DNA of 64,000 nucleotides. Origin: Streptomyces sp. NBC_00513. Its GTDB lineage: Bacteria; Actinomycetota; Actinomycetes; Streptomycetales; Streptomycetaceae. The position numbers and the translations under genes are program-made. Each line of letters opens with the position of its first letter. Positions within the stretch are counted from its first letter, which is position 1. The DNA is taken from contig NZ_CP107845.1 of NCBI RefSeq assembly GCF_041431415.1, forward strand, positions 5,952,001 through 6,016,000, read 5' to 3'. The notes below the pieces were generated by a model, which searched no databases, was not told the DNA's origin, and saw only the letters and a program-made list of their open reading frames with translations. Below, piece after piece: positions 45,470 to 54,481 of this stretch.

Positions 45470-47563
45470 ATGGATGCCATCTCCTTGGGCGTCGGCGTGC
45501 TCGTCGGCGTCATCCTCCTCGTCGTCTTCGTCCTGTTGTTCGTCCTCAGCCGGCTGTTCCGGAAGGTCGAACAGGGCAAGGCGCTGATCGTGTCGCGGAT
45601 GCGCAAGGTCGACGTGACCTTCACCGGGCAGGTCGTCCTGCCCGTCCTGCACAAGGCCGAGATCATGGACATCTCGGTGAAGACCATCGAGATCTCCCGA
45701 ACCGGGCGCGACGGCCTGATCTGCCAGGACAACATCCGCGCGGACATCCGCATCTCGTTCTTCGTACGCGTCAACAAGACCACCGAGGACGTCATCAAGG
45801 TCGCCCAGGCGATCGGCACCGCGCGGGCCAGCGACAAGGCCACCCTCCAGGAACTGTTCAACGCGAAGTTCTCCGAGGCGCTCAAGACCGTCGGAAAGCA
45901 ACTCGACTTCACCGACCTCTACACCAAGCGCGACGAGTTCCGGGACCGGATCATCGCCGTCATCGGCACCGACCTCAACGGCTACAGCCTGGAGGACGCG
46001 GCGATCGACTACCTGGAGCAGACCCCGCTCAGCCAGCTCGACGCGTCCAACATCCTCGACGCGCAGGGCATCCGGAAGATCACCGAGCTGACCGCCATCG
46101 AGCACGTGCGCACCAACGAGTTCCAGCGCACGGAGGAGAAGGAGATCACCCGGCAGAACGTCGACGCCCGCGAGGCCATCCTCGAACTCGAACGCCGCCA
46201 GGCCGACGCCGAGATCAAGCAGCGCCGCGAGATCGAGACCGTGCGAGCCAAGGAGGAGGCGGAGACCGCCAAGGTCGTCGAGGAGGAGCGGCTGCGCGCA
46301 CAGGGCGCCTTCCTGCGCACCGAGGAACAGCTCGGCGTCCAACGCGAGAACCAGGCCCGCGAGGTGGCCGTCGCGGCGAAGAACCGCGAGCGCGTCATCG
46401 CCGTGGAGAGCGAGCGCATCGAGAAGGACCGCCAGTTGGAGGTCATCGCCCGCGAGCGCGAGACCCAGCTGAGCCGGATCGCCGCCGACAAGGAGGTGGA
46501 GACCGAGAAGCGCGACATCGCCGAAGTCGTGCGCGAGCGCGTCGCGGTCGACCGCACGGTCGCCGAGCAGGAGGAGTCGATCAAGCGGCTCCGCATGGTC
46601 GAGGAGGCCGAGCGGACCCGGCAGGCCGTGGTCATCGCCGCCGAGGCGGAGGCCCAGGAGCGCCTGGTCAAGGACATCAAGGCGGCCGAGGCGGCCGAAG
46701 CCGCGGCCGTCCACCACGCCGCCGAACAGGTGACGTTGGCCGAGGCCCGGGTCAAGACGGCCGACCTCGACGCGCGGGCCAAACTGCGGCTCGCGGAGGG
46801 CGTGCAGGCCGAGGCCGCCGCGCCCGGGCTGGCCGCCGTACAGGTCCGCGAGAAGGAGGCTGACGCGATCGAGAAGTCGGGTCTCGCGGAGGCGCACGCC
46901 ACCGAGGCGCGGCTGCGGGCGCAGGCCGAGGGCACCAGGGCGCAGGCCCTGGCGGACGCCGAGGCCATCGGCGGGAAGCTGAAGGCGGAGGCCGCCGGCC
47001 TCACCGAGAAGGCCGCGGCGATGGCCGCTTTGGACGACGCCTCGCGGGGCCACGAGGAGTACCGGCTCCGCCTGCAGGCGGAGAAGGAGGTCCGGCTCGC
47101 CGGCCTGGACGTGCAGCGGCAGGTCGCCGAGGCCCAGGCCACGGTGGTCGCGGCCGGGTTGGAGAACGCCGACATCAACATCGTCGGCGGGGACTCGGTC
47201 TTCTTCGACCGGCTCGTCTCCTCGATCTCGATGGGAAAGGGCGTGGACGCCTTCGTCGAGAACTCGGCCACCGCGCGGACCCTCGCGAAGCCGTGGCTGG
47301 ACGGCTCGTCCGACTTCACCGCCGACCTGACCCGGATGCTCGGCAGCGTCGGTACGGCCGACGTGCGGGACCTGACGGTGTCCGCGCTGCTGATGAAACT
47401 GATGCGGGGCGGCGGCGCGAGCGCCGGACCACTGGCCGAACTGCTGTCCCAGGCGGAGCGGTTGGGCCTCTCGGACCTGCCGCTCACGGCCCTCGCGGGC
47501 GCCGCCGCCGGCGTCCCCGCCGCCCGGGCGAACGGCTCGGCCGCCGCCGGCCGGCAGGCGTAG
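45470..47563 (+). CDS. flotillin-family (YqiK-like) membrane scaffold protein
   Basis: The 697-residue protein has an N-terminal membrane helix (VGVLVGVILLVVFVLLFVLS), an SPFH/PHB domain (residues ~30-220), and a very long charged coiled coil (~220-570) rich in Glu, Ala and Arg. The C-terminal ~110 residues are Gly/Ala-rich. Flotillins oligomerise into rings or cages on the inner membrane face and organise microdomains. It sits between the YqiJ-like gene and a giant AAA+ ATPase gene on the same strand, so the three probably work together. Confidence 0.93.
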   Translation: MDAISLGVGVLVGVILLVVFVLLFVLSRLFRKVEQGKALIVSRMRKVDVTFTGQVVLPVLHKAEIMDISVKTIEISRTGRDGLICQDNIRADIRISFFVRVNKTTEDVIKVAQAIGTARASDKATLQELFNAKFSEALKTVGKQLDFTDLYTKRDEFRDRIIAVIGTDLNGYSLEDAAIDYLEQTPLSQLDASNILDAQGIRKITELTAIEHVRTNEFQRTEEKEITRQNVDAREAILELERRQADAEIKQRREIETVRAKEEAETAKVVEEERLRAQGAFLRTEEQLGVQRENQAREVAVAAKNRERVIAVESERIEKDRQLEVIARERETQLSRIAADKEVETEKRDIAEVVRERVAVDRTVAEQEESIKRLRMVEEAERTRQAVVIAAEAEAQERLVKDIKAAEAAEAAAVHHAAEQVTLAEARVKTADLDARAKLRLAEGVQAEAAAPGLAAVQVREKEADAIEKSGLAEAHATEARLRAQAEGTRAQALADAEAIGGKLKAEAAGLTEKAAAMAALDDASRGHEEYRLRLQAEKEVRLAGLDVQRQVAEAQATVVAAGLENADINIVGGDSVFFDRLVSSISMGKGVDAFVENSATARTLAKPWLDGSSDFTADLTRMLGSVGTADVRDLTVSALLMKLMRGGGASAGPLAELLSQAERLGLSDLPLTALAGAAAGVPAARANGSAAAGRQA

Positions 47564-47670
47564 GCACAACCCCGGCGGCCCCGGCCGCCGGTGACACACA
47601 CGGGGCCGCCGGCCGGTCGTGGCCGGCGGCCCCGGCCCCTCTCCCCTCGCGTCAGGAGTGAAGACGACCC

Positions 47671-50600
47671 ATGGGTACGGACATCGACGCCGGAACGTAC
47701 GAGGTCCTGCGCGACCGCCTCGGCGCGCGGGCCGCCGAGCTGGCCCGACGGGCCGAGGCACTCAACGCGCGGCGCGTCGAGGTGTTCGGCTCCACCGGGC
47801 TGACCCTCACCGGCACCGCCCCCGTGCACACCCCCGAACCCTGCGTGGCCCGCGACCTCGTCGCCGTCGGCGAGTGGCTGCTGCTCGGCCACGGCGTGCC
47901 CGTCGGGCACACCGGGGACGTCCGCCCCGGCGAGGTGTTCGGGCTGTACGACCGGGACCTGAACCCGGCGCCCGAGGACGCCGTCCCCGGCCTGCTCGAC
48001 GACCCCGGTTTCCTGCGCGAGTTCGCCGCCCTCTTCCGCTACTACCGGCAGGCCCGGCTGCTGCGGCTGCGCCACGTCGAGGGCGGGTTGCTGGCCGTCT
48101 TCCGGACCGGCGAGACGGCCGCCGACATCCGGGTGCTGCGCTGGCGGCTCGCCGGCGGCGGCGTCCGCTTCCTCGACGCGCGCGGCGAACGGGACCACGT
48201 ACGGCCCGCCCCGCACGACGTCGAGTGGACGGCCGCCACCCGCGAGGACCAGATCCTCGGCCGCCACCCGCACCTGTCCGTCGGCGGGGACCTGTACGTC
48301 TCCACGGTCGGCGGCCGGCTCACCGTCAAGACCGAGAACGACACCGAGACCGGCGAGGGCGTCTTCACCGAACCGGTCGCCGAGCCGCTCCAGGCCCTCG
48401 CCGACGCCGAGGTCGCGCACGCCCGGGTGGGGCCGCTGATCCTGCTGCGCGTGCGCCCCTACAAGGAGGACACCCGCCGCCACCTCGTCTTCAACACCGT
48501 CACACGGGAAGTCGTACGCCTCGACGGCATCGGCCGGGGCTGCCGACGACTGCCCGAGGACCAGGGCATCGTCTTCCCCGGCGGATACTGCCTGGCCGGC
48601 GGGGCCCACAAGACCTTCGACGTGGACACCGACGGTCTGACGTACGAGCGGACCGTGCGCTCGCCCAACGGCGAGGACGTGCTCCACGTCTTCGCCGGGG
48701 ACGAGGGCCGGACCCTGCTGATGCCGTACAACGTCATCCGCAAGGCCGCCGCGACCCCCATCCCCTGCCACGGCCACGCCCTCTTCGAGGACGGCACCCT
48801 CACGGTGCTGCGCGGTCCCGCCGACCGGGACGCGGGCGGCGCCACACGCGTCCACCCCGTCCAGGTGTGGCAGTCCCCGTACGTCTCCGACACCCACGCC
48901 GCCGCCCGCCCCGCCGGCACCGGACCGCTCGCCCGGATCGGCAACGCCGACCTGGTGCGCGCCATCGCGGACTGCCTCGAACTCGCCGGCGCCGTACGCG
49001 ACGTCGGCGAGCCGACCGCCGAACTGTACGAGTCCCTCACCGCGGCCTCCGTCCGCGCCGCCGACCAGTACCACTGGCTCGGCGACTCCGAAGTCGGCGA
49101 CCTGGCGGCCCCGTTGGGCGAGCTGCGGGACACCGCCGAACAGGTCCTCGTCGAGTTCGAGACCGTACGGAACCTGACCCGACAGGGCACCGAGGCCCTG
49201 GAGGAGGCCGCCGCCTCCCTGGCGGGCCTGGTCCGCCGGGTCCGCGGCTCCGCCCCGCGCACCGCGGGCGCCTGGGTGGAACAACTCACCGCGCTGCGCC
49301 GCGCCCAGGGCCGGCTGGTCTCGCTGACCGGGATGCGGTACGTCGACACCGGACGGATCGAGTCGCTGGCCGCCGAGGTGTCCGCCGACATCGACGCGGC
49401 CGGTCGCCGGGCGGTGGAGTTCCTGCGCGGCGAGGACGCGTTCACCGACTACCGGGCCGCGATCGACGCCCTGGCGGCGGAAGCGGCGACGATCACCGTC
49501 GCAGCCGAGGCCGAACCCCTCGCACGCCGGCTCGCCGAACACTCCGAGGGGCTCGGGACGGTCACCGACGTCGTCGCCGCCCTCGACATCGGCGACGCCA
49601 CCGTGCGCACCTCCATCCTGGAACGGATCGCGGACGTGCTGGGCGGCGCCAACCGGGCCCGCGCCGTCCTCGACGCGCGCCGCCGGGAGTTGGTCGGCGC
49701 GGAGGGGCGGGCCGAGTTCGCCGCCGAGTTCGCCCTGCTCGGCCAGGCCGTCACCGGCGCCCTCGCCGCCGCCGACACCCCGCCGGCGTGCGACGAACAA
49801 CTGGCGCGGCTGTTGCTGCGCGTCGAGGACCTCGAAGCCCGGTTCAGCGAGTCCGAGGAGTTCCTCGGCCGCCTCGAAGCCCGCCGCACCGAGGTCCACG
49901 ACGCTTTCTCGGCCCGCAAGCAGACCCTCCAGGACACCCGAGCCCGGCACGCCGAACGTCTCGCCGCCTCCGCGGGCCGCGTTCTCGACACCATCACCCG
50001 GCGGATCGCCGCGCTGGAGGACATCGACGCCGTCCACACCTACTTCGCCTCGGACCCGATGGTGGCCAAGGTCCGGCGCACCGCCGAGGAACTGCGCGCC
50101 CTTGACGACCGGGTCCGGGCCGAGGAACTCGACGGACGGCTGGGGGCCGCCCGCGAGGCGGCCGGCCGGTCCCTGCGTGACCGCACCGACCTCTACACCG
50201 AGGGCGGCTCCGTCATCCGGCTCGGGCAACACGCCTTCGCCGTCAACGCCCAGCCGCCCGAACTCGCCCTGGTGCCGCACGGGGACGGGATCGGCTTCGC
50301 CATCGCCGGCACCGACTACCGTTCCCCGGTCACCGACCCGGACTTCGCCGCGACCCGGCCCTTCTGGGAGCAGACGCTGCCCTCGGAGAACCCGGCCGTC
50401 TACCGCGCCGAGTACCTGGCCGTCCGGCTGTTGCGCGCGCACGGACCGGCCGCCCTCGCGGACGCGGACCTGCCCGCCCTCGTACGGGAGGCCGCCGACA
50501 CCGCGTACGACGAGGGGCACCAGCGCGGGGTCCACGACCACGACGCCACGCTGATCCTGGCGGCCCTGCTGCGGCTGCACACCTCGGCGGGGCTGCTGCG

Positions 50601-52515
50601 CCACCCGGCCGCGGACCGGGCCGCGGCGCAACTGTTCTGGGCGTACGGAGCCACCGAGGAGGCCCGGGCGACCTGGACCCGGCGGGCCCGGTCGATGGCG
50701 CGGGCCCGGGAGACCTTCGGCCCGACCCCGGCCATCGACGACTTCCGGGCGGAACTGACCGCCTCGATGGGGGAGTTCGGCGGACACGGGGGTGTCGCCG
50801 AATACCTCTTCGAGGAGCTGGCGGGCGGGGCGGGCTTCGTGGTCGCCCCGCCCGTACGGGCCCTGCTGGCCAAGTTCGCCGCGCTGGACGGGATCGCCGC
50901 CTACCGGGCCGATCTGGCCGCGCTCGGCGACGACCTGCCCGCCCGCCGCCAACTGGCCGAGAGCTGGCTGTCCGGGTTCGCCGCCTCGCGCGGGGAGACG
51001 CCCACACGCGGGGAGTTGGCGGAGGCCGTCGCCGTGGAACTGTGCGGCGCACTGCCGCACCGCGACCCCGGTGAGGGGTGCGCCACCACCGAGACGGTCA
51101 CCGGGCTGCTCGGCTCCCACCCGCGGGTGGGCGAGGGCGGACGCATCCTGCTCGACCTTCCGGAACTCCTTTCCAGGGTCGGCGAGTTCGAGAAATCGGT
51201 GGTGCCGTCCTTCCGTGCCTACCAGCAGCGGCGCACCGAACTCGTCGCCGCCGAACGGCAGCGGCTGCGGCTGGACGAGCACCGCCCCCGGGTGCTGTCC
51301 GGCTTCGTCCGCGGGCGTCTGGTCGACGAGGTGTACCTGCCGCTGATCGGGGACAACCTCGCCCGACAGATCGGCACCGTCGGCGCCGCCAAGCGCACCG
51401 ACCACAGCGGCCTGCTGCTGCTCGTGTCGCCCCCCGGCTACGGCAAGACCACGCTGGTGGAGTACGTCGCGGACCGGCTCGGCATGGTGCTGGTGAAGGT
51501 CAGCGGGCCGGCGCTGGGGCACGCGGTGACCTCGCTCGACCCCGCGCAGGCGCCCGACGCGAGTGCCCGCCGAGAGGTGGAGAAGATCAATTTCGCGCTG
51601 GCCTCGGGCAACAACACCCTGCTCCACCTCGACGACATCCAGCACACCTCGCCCGAACTGCTCCAGAAGTTCATCTCGCTCTGTGACGACACCCGCCGCG
51701 TCGAGGGGGTCCACGACGGGGTGGCGCGCACCTACGACCTGCGGGGCAAGCGGTTCGCGGTGTGCATGGCCGGCAACCCGTACACGGAGAGCGGGGAGCG
51801 GTTCAAGATCCCCGACATGCTCGCCAACCGCGCCGACGTCCGGAACCTGGGCGACGTACTGACCGGCAAGGAGGACGCCTTCGCCCTCAGCTTCGTCGAG
51901 AACGCCCTCACCTCGCACCCCGTCCTCGCACCCCTGGCCGCGCGGGGCCGGGCCGACCTCGACCTGTTCGTCCGGCTCGCCTCGGGGGACGCGGCGGCGC
52001 ACGCCGACCGCCTGGTCCACCCGTACGCCCCGGCGGAACGCGAGCGGATCGTGGCGGTACTGCGGCACCTGCTGGCCGCGCGGGACGTGGTCGTCACCGT
52101 CAACGCGGCCTACATCGCCTCGGCCGCCCGCACGGACGCCACCCGCACGGAACCCCCCTTCCGGCTCCAGGGCTCGTACCGCGACATGAACAAGATCGCG
52201 ACGAGGATCGATCCGGTGATGAACGCGGCCGAACTGTCCGCGCTGATCGACGACCACTACCGTGCGCAGGCGCAGACCCTGACCACGGGAGCCGAGGCCA
52301 ACCTGCTCAAACTCGCCGAGCTGCGGGGCCTGCTGACGGGCGATCAGGCAGAACGCTGGGTCGCGCTCAAGGCCTCGTACGTGCGCGAGCAGGCGCTCGG
52401 CGGCCCCGAGAGCGACCCGGTCACCCGGGCGGTCGCCGCCCTCGGCCTGCTGGCCGACCGCCTCACCGCGGTGGAGACGGCGATCCGGGGGAGGGCCGGG
52501 ACGGCCGGGAACTGA
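47671..52515 (+). CDS. giant MoxR-like AAA+ ATPase ('DNA repair ATPase' family)
   Basis: This 1614-residue protein is mostly uncharacterised sequence before one AAA+ domain near the C-terminus. Residues ~1-450 are beta-rich and repetitive in a propeller-like way (VFGLYDRDLNPAPEDAV, GRLTVKTENDTE). Residues ~450-830 are coiled-coil helices. The Walker A is PPGYGKTT with Lys1259, the Walker B LLHLDDIQ has Asp1321-Asp1322, and VCMAGNPYTESGERFKIPDM resembles the MoxR sensor region. The 'DNA repair' name is an annotation habit without evidence here. The flotillin gene upstream suggests a membrane-linked remodelling role instead. Confidence 0.88.
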   Translation: MGTDIDAGTYEVLRDRLGARAAELARRAEALNARRVEVFGSTGLTLTGTAPVHTPEPCVARDLVAVGEWLLLGHGVPVGHTGDVRPGEVFGLYDRDLNPAPEDAVPGLLDDPGFLREFAALFRYYRQARLLRLRHVEGGLLAVFRTGETAADIRVLRWRLAGGGVRFLDARGERDHVRPAPHDVEWTAATREDQILGRHPHLSVGGDLYVSTVGGRLTVKTENDTETGEGVFTEPVAEPLQALADAEVAHARVGPLILLRVRPYKEDTRRHLVFNTVTREVVRLDGIGRGCRRLPEDQGIVFPGGYCLAGGAHKTFDVDTDGLTYERTVRSPNGEDVLHVFAGDEGRTLLMPYNVIRKAAATPIPCHGHALFEDGTLTVLRGPADRDAGGATRVHPVQVWQSPYVSDTHAAARPAGTGPLARIGNADLVRAIADCLELAGAVRDVGEPTAELYESLTAASVRAADQYHWLGDSEVGDLAAPLGELRDTAEQVLVEFETVRNLTRQGTEALEEAAASLAGLVRRVRGSAPRTAGAWVEQLTALRRAQGRLVSLTGMRYVDTGRIESLAAEVSADIDAAGRRAVEFLRGEDAFTDYRAAIDALAAEAATITVAAEAEPLARRLAEHSEGLGTVTDVVAALDIGDATVRTSILERIADVLGGANRARAVLDARRRELVGAEGRAEFAAEFALLGQAVTGALAAADTPPACDEQLARLLLRVEDLEARFSESEEFLGRLEARRTEVHDAFSARKQTLQDTRARHAERLAASAGRVLDTITRRIAALEDIDAVHTYFASDPMVAKVRRTAEELRALDDRVRAEELDGRLGAAREAAGRSLRDRTDLYTEGGSVIRLGQHAFAVNAQPPELALVPHGDGIGFAIAGTDYRSPVTDPDFAATRPFWEQTLPSENPAVYRAEYLAVRLLRAHGPAALADADLPALVREAADTAYDEGHQRGVHDHDATLILAALLRLHTSAGLLRHPAADRAAAQLFWAYGATEEARATWTRRARSMARARETFGPTPAIDDFRAELTASMGEFGGHGGVAEYLFEELAGGAGFVVAPPVRALLAKFAALDGIAAYRADLAALGDDLPARRQLAESWLSGFAASRGETPTRGELAEAVAVELCGALPHRDPGEGCATTETVTGLLGSHPRVGEGGRILLDLPELLSRVGEFEKSVVPSFRAYQQRRTELVAAERQRLRLDEHRPRVLSGFVRGRLVDEVYLPLIGDNLARQIGTVGAAKRTDHSGLLLLVSPPGYGKTTLVEYVADRLGMVLVKVSGPALGHAVTSLDPAQAPDASARREVEKINFALASGNNTLLHLDDIQHTSPELLQKFISLCDDTRRVEGVHDGVARTYDLRGKRFAVCMAGNPYTESGERFKIPDMLANRADVRNLGDVLTGKEDAFALSFVENALTSHPVLAPLAARGRADLDLFVRLASGDAAAHADRLVHPYAPAERERIVAVLRHLLAARDVVVTVNAAYIASAARTDATRTEPPFRLQGSYRDMNKIATRIDPVMNAAELSALIDDHYRAQAQTLTTGAEANLLKLAELRGLLTGDQAERWVALKASYVREQALGGPESDPVTRAVAALGLLADRLTAVETAIRGRAGTAGN

Positions 52516-52614
52516 ACCGGCCGGAAAAAGAGTTGGCGCGGCCCCGAGGGGGCTTGTTACGGTGAGGCCGTTCCGCCGATCGGCGCGGAGCATCGGCTCG
52601 TGAAGGACCCGGAG

Positions 52615-52698
52615 GTGAGCTCGTTGATGACTGTCGTCGCGCAGGGCGCTGCCCGCACTCAGAAGATCATCAATGTCACCCCCGTGGTCTCCGGCTGA
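52615..52698 (+). CDS. putative short uORF ahead of rsgA
   Basis: A GTG at 52615 or ATG at 52627 opens a short frame (27 or 23 residues) ending at 52698 with the tail TQKIINVTPVVSG. Purine-rich GAAGGACCCGGAGG precedes the starts. It lies 64 bases before rsgA in the same direction. I recognise no family; it could be a leader peptide, or chance. Coding bias cannot be judged at this length. Confidence 0.35.
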   Translation: MSSLMTVVAQGAARTQKIINVTPVVSG

Positions 52699-52762
52699 CC
52701 TCACACCTTCTTCGCGCGCCGCCGAGCGCGCGCCGCCGGGGCCACCCTGTGAAGGGTTCCCC

Positions 52763-53869
52763 TTGTCTTTCTCCTCTTTCTCGCAGGCTCCGCTCGCGCA
52801 CGCCCTCACCCCCTTCGGTTGGGACGAGGCGTGGGCGTCCGAGTTCGCCCCGTACCTCGCGCAGGGCCTCGTGCCCGGCCGGGTCGTACGGGTCGACCGG
52901 GGCCAGTGCGACGTCATGACCGCGGACGGGATCGTCCGCGCCGACACCGCCTTCGTCACCCCGCACGACCCGCTGCGGGTCATCTGCACCGGCGACTGGG
53001 CCGCCGTCGAGGCGGCCGGCAACCCGCGGTACGTCAAGGCCTACCTGCCGCGCCGGACCGCCTTCGTGCGGTCCACCTCCTCGCAGCGCTCCGAAGGACA
53101 GATCCTCGCCGCCAACGTGGACCACGCCGTCATCGCGGTCTCGCTCGCCGCCGAACTCGACCTCGGGCGCATCGAACGCTTCCTGGCCCTGGCCTGGGAG
53201 TCGGGGGCGCAGCCGCTGGTCGTCCTGACCAAGGCGGACCTGGTCCCGGACCCGACCGCGCTGTCCTACCTGGTGGAGGACGTCGAGACCGCCGCGCCGG
53301 GCGTACAGGTGCTGACCGTCTCCTCCGTGACGGGCGAGGGCACGGACGTCCTCGCCGCGGTCGTCGCGGACGGTACGAGCGTGCTCCTCGGCACCTCCGG
53401 AGCCGGCAAGTCCACGCTCGCCAACACCCTGCTCGGCGTCGACGTCATGGAGGTGCAGGCAGCCCGCGAGGTCGACGGCAAGGGCCGCCACACGACGACC
53501 ACCCGCAACCTCCTCGCCCTCCCGGGCGGCGGCGTCCTGATCGACACCCCCGGTCTGCGCGGCGTGGGACTGTGGGACGCCGAGGTGGGCGTCGGGCAGG
53601 TCTTCTCCGAGATCGAGGAGTACGCGCGCGAGTGCCGCTTCCACGACTGCGGGCACGAGGCCGAGCCCGGGTGCGCGGTGCTGGCGGCGCTGGAGTCGGG
53701 AGAGCTGCCCGAACGACGGCTCGACAGCTACCGCAAGCTGCTGCGGGAGAACCAGCGGATCGTCGCCAAGACGGACGCGCGCCTGCGGTCCGAGATCCGC
53801 CGGGACTGGCGAATGAAGTCGGCGGAGGGCCGGGCCAACCACGCGGCCAAGCGGGGCGGACGGGTCTGA
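52763..53869 (+). CDS. rsgA: ribosome small subunit-dependent GTPase A
   Basis: The 368-residue protein is a circularly permuted GTPase that checks 30S subunit maturation. The order is an N-terminal OB-fold (~30-110), G4 (LTKADLV), G1 (LLGTSGAGKSTLANTLL) and G3 (DTPGLRGVG), then a C-terminal zinc knuckle (CRFHDCGHEAEPGC). The start chosen is TTG 52763, with GAAGGG six bases upstream and a product beginning SFSSFSQAPLAHALTPFGW; an in-frame upstream start would give an unconserved leader. Confidence 0.94.
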   Translation: MSFSSFSQAPLAHALTPFGWDEAWASEFAPYLAQGLVPGRVVRVDRGQCDVMTADGIVRADTAFVTPHDPLRVICTGDWAAVEAAGNPRYVKAYLPRRTAFVRSTSSQRSEGQILAANVDHAVIAVSLAAELDLGRIERFLALAWESGAQPLVVLTKADLVPDPTALSYLVEDVETAAPGVQVLTVSSVTGEGTDVLAAVVADGTSVLLGTSGAGKSTLANTLLGVDVMEVQAAREVDGKGRHTTTTRNLLALPGGGVLIDTPGLRGVGLWDAEVGVGQVFSEIEEYARECRFHDCGHEAEPGCAVLAALESGELPERRLDSYRKLLRENQRIVAKTDARLRSEIRRDWRMKSAEGRANHAAKRGGRV

Positions 53870-53892
53870 CCCGTCCGGCGGACGACCTCCGG

Positions 53893-53931
53893 CCCGAAGT
53901 GGGCCCCCGCCGAGCGGGGGCCCACTTCGGG
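53893..53931. terminator. perfect 18-bp hairpin, bidirectional terminator
   Basis: Arms 53893-53910 and 53914-53931 are perfectly complementary with a three-base loop. It lies between the convergent ends of rsgA and the DUF456 gene. The geometry (18-bp stem, three-base loop) is the same as that of the hairpin at 5488, though the sequences differ. Confidence 0.85.
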
Positions 53932-53974
53932 GACCGTCCCGCGGCTCCCGATCCCGTCGGACCCCGGACCGTGC

Positions 53975-54457
53975 CTACGACGCGAGGACCGCGCCCAGCC
54001 AGGCCGCCACCACCAGCAGGCACGCGAACAGCTCCACCAGCACGCTCGTACCCACCGCCCGCATCACCGCCCGGACCGAGGTCCAGGCCTCCCCGCGGGT
54101 GCCCAGCCGCAGGCGCTCGCACAGGTAGATCCCGCCCACGAACCCGGGGACCGCGCCCACCACGGGCAGCAGCACGAAACCCAGCAGCGCGCCCGAGCCC
54201 GCGAACACCGCCATCCGGGGGGTGACCCCCACGCCCCGCAGCCGCCGGGGCGGCAACTGCCACTTCACCACCTGCACCACCAACAGCAGGCCGGTCGTGG
54301 CGACGAGCAGGGCCCAGGCGAGCGAGGACCTCATGTGCAGCGCCCACCACAGCACCCCCGCCCAGACCAGCCAGGTTCCCGGGACGCCGGGGACCAACAC
54401 CCCGAGCACCCCGAGCAGCAGCACCAGCCCCACCAGGAGCAGCTGAGGCAGATCCAT
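53975..54457 (-). CDS. DUF456 membrane protein
   Basis: The 160-residue protein has about five hydrophobic stretches and the glycine-rich DUF456 features (VPGVPGTWLVWAGVLWW, AGSGALLGFVLLPVVGAVPG, GFVGGIYLCERLRLG). Its function is unknown. CAGGCT lies exactly six bases before the ATG and there is no Shine-Dalgarno, so it is probably a leaderless transcript. Confidence 0.9.
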   Translation of the reverse strand: MDLPQLLLVGLVLLLGVLGVLVPGVPGTWLVWAGVLWWALHMRSSLAWALLVATTGLLLVVQVVKWQLPPRRLRGVGVTPRMAVFAGSGALLGFVLLPVVGAVPGFVGGIYLCERLRLGTRGEAWTSVRAVMRAVGTSVLVELFACLLVVAAWLGAVLAS

Positions 54458-54481
54458 CTGCCCAGCCTGACCGACCAGGGG

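Noticed and set aside
46009..53037. A minus-strand open frame of about 2340 codons opposite the flotillin, ATPase and rsgA genes
   Set aside because: It is a shadow of high-GC coding on the other strand. The plus-strand genes have recognised domains, ribosome binding sites and proper third-position bias, whereas the minus frame gives low-complexity Gly/Val/Arg-rich sequence.
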